A stretch of 6,183 bases of DNA. Source: TWA4 sp051879215. GTDB taxonomy: Bacteria; Bacillota; Clostridia; Lachnospirales; Lachnospiraceae. Positions 5,508 to 6,183 of this stretch are shown here, in pieces. Within the stretch, counting starts at the first letter, position 1. Every line of letters starts with the position of its first letter. The position numbers and the translations under genes are program-made. The notes under the pieces were generated by a model that was not told the DNA's origin, made no database searches, and saw only the letters and a list, made by a program, of their open reading frames with translations. The stretch is taken from assembly GCA_051879215.1 (NCBI GenBank), contig JBJELP010000285.1:1-6183 (forward strand), written 5' to 3'.

Positions 5508-6183
5508 TTGAAAAAAGTACCAGAGAACAAAAACAATGACAATAATAACATATCAGATAATCTGACGGATGGAAACGATTCTGCAATCGCAGATTCCCTT
5601 GATGGCGCAGCATCTTTTCAGGACAGAAGTTTTCCGCATAAAGAGAAAAGAAACTATAAGGATTCTGTGTTTGTCGATCTGTTTTACACGGATGAGAGTG
5701 CAGGAGAGAATCTGCTGAGTCTGTACAATGCTCTGTATGATGACTCCCTGACGGATGTTCATTCCCTGAAGGGTGTGCGCCTTGAAAATGTACTGTATAT
5801 GCCCTTTGCCAACGACATTGCCTTTACCGTTGAGTCAAAAAAGATCATCCTGGGAGAGCATCAGAGCACACTGAACAGAAACATGCCTCTGCGATGCCTT
5901 TTGTACGTAGCCAGAGAATATGAGCAGCTGGTTCCGGTCAGAAGAAGATTCCGGACAAAGGCAGCACAGATCCCAACACCATACTTTATCATATTTTATA
6001 ATGGAAATGCAGAGCAGGAAAAAGAAACACTGCTGAGACTGTCCGATGCTTATCAGGAGAAAAGTGATACCGGAACCTATGCTCTCGAACTGGAAGTACG
6101 GATGATCAACATCAATCAGAAAGCCGGACATCCGATTCTGGAAAAGTGTCCCATATTAAAGGAATACAGTGAATTTGTGGAGC
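5508..6183 (+). CDS. Rpn-family PD-(D/E)XK nuclease / putative transposase, 3' end outside window
   Basis: At least 225 residues are visible, and the frame is still open at the window edge. Residues 1-48 are polar and rich in Asn, Asp and Ser, probably disordered. The Rpn-type domain begins at YKDSVFVDLFY (50-60). It continues with SLYNALYDD (71-79), an acidic nuclease core Asp103 in FANDIAF, and GEHQST (116-121), in which Glu117-x-Gln119 replaces the usual (D/E)xK. NMPLRCLLYVAREYE (125-139) and PTPYFIIFYNG follow. This pattern is typical of the 'Rpn family recombination-promoting nuclease/putative transposase' proteins common in Lachnospiraceae. Related E. coli Rpn proteins are DNA endonucleases that promote RecA-independent recombination and have been linked to phage defence. 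The gene starts at TTG with AAGGAGG ten bases upstream, and is divergent from the transporter operon. Minus-strand frames across it are shadows. Confidence 0.85.
   Translation, partial: MKKVPENKNNDNNNISDNLTDGNDSAIADSLDGAASFQDRSFPHKEKRNYKDSVFVDLFYTDESAGENLLSLYNALYDDSLTDVHSLKGVRLENVLYMPFANDIAFTVESKKIILGEHQSTLNRNMPLRCLLYVAREYEQLVPVRRRFRTKAAQIPTPYFIIFYNGNAEQEKETLLRLSDAYQEKSDTGTYALELEVRMININQKAGHPILEKCPILKEYSEFVE

Noticed and set aside
5395..6131. Several minus-strand frames opposite the Rpn-type gene and its upstream region
   Set aside because: They are shadows of the plus-strand nuclease frame or translations of AT-rich DNA.
1..6183. CRISPR array, tRNA or rRNA genes
   Set aside because: I saw no regularly spaced identical repeats and no tRNA- or rRNA-like conserved segments by reading.

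Overview
The window looks like chromosomal DNA of a low-to-mid GC Firmicute, most likely a gut Lachnospiraceae or related Clostridia. Reasons: strong AGGAGG-type ribosome sites, sigma-A style TTGACA/TAAAAT promoters, a TTG start codon, the lipoprotein style of the binding protein, and the protein families present. I cannot name the species.

Layout from left to right. Positions 1-190 are non-coding, with AT-rich inverted repeats. Positions 191-1477 (minus) encode a class I PLP aminotransferase of the aspartate aminotransferase (Rv3722c/PF12897-like) group, which probably has its own promoter at 1512-1540. The 215-base gap upstream of it holds a degenerate 14-base tandem repeat (1567-1648). Positions 1693-4875 (minus) form a compact four-gene operon: binding lipoprotein (ModA-like), permease (ModB-like), ATPase (ModC-like) and a DUF4213/DUF364 protein that may bind metal. 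The three transporter genes overlap by 17 and 8 bases. Together they look like an importer for molybdate, tungstate or a similar oxyanion. The binding protein lacks the usual serine motifs, so the ligand is uncertain.

The most interesting part is the roughly 345-base leader of this operon. A near-consensus promoter (5228-5256) precedes a transcript with an apparently branched fold: a 7-bp closing stem, three hairpins (one capped by a GAAA tetraloop), then a strong intrinsic terminator (4998-5037) before the first gene. An upstream GAAAAGGA segment is perfectly complementary to the 5' arm of the terminator. This is the layout of a riboswitch or attenuator controlling the transporter. I could not match it to a known class from memory.

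To the right, 5257-5507 is a divergent AT-rich intergenic region with a terminator-like hairpin, three TTAGAATT repeats and promoter candidates. The plus-strand gene from 5508 begins with TTG and runs off the window. It encodes an Rpn-family PD-(D/E)XK nuclease (recombination-promoting nuclease / putative transposase).
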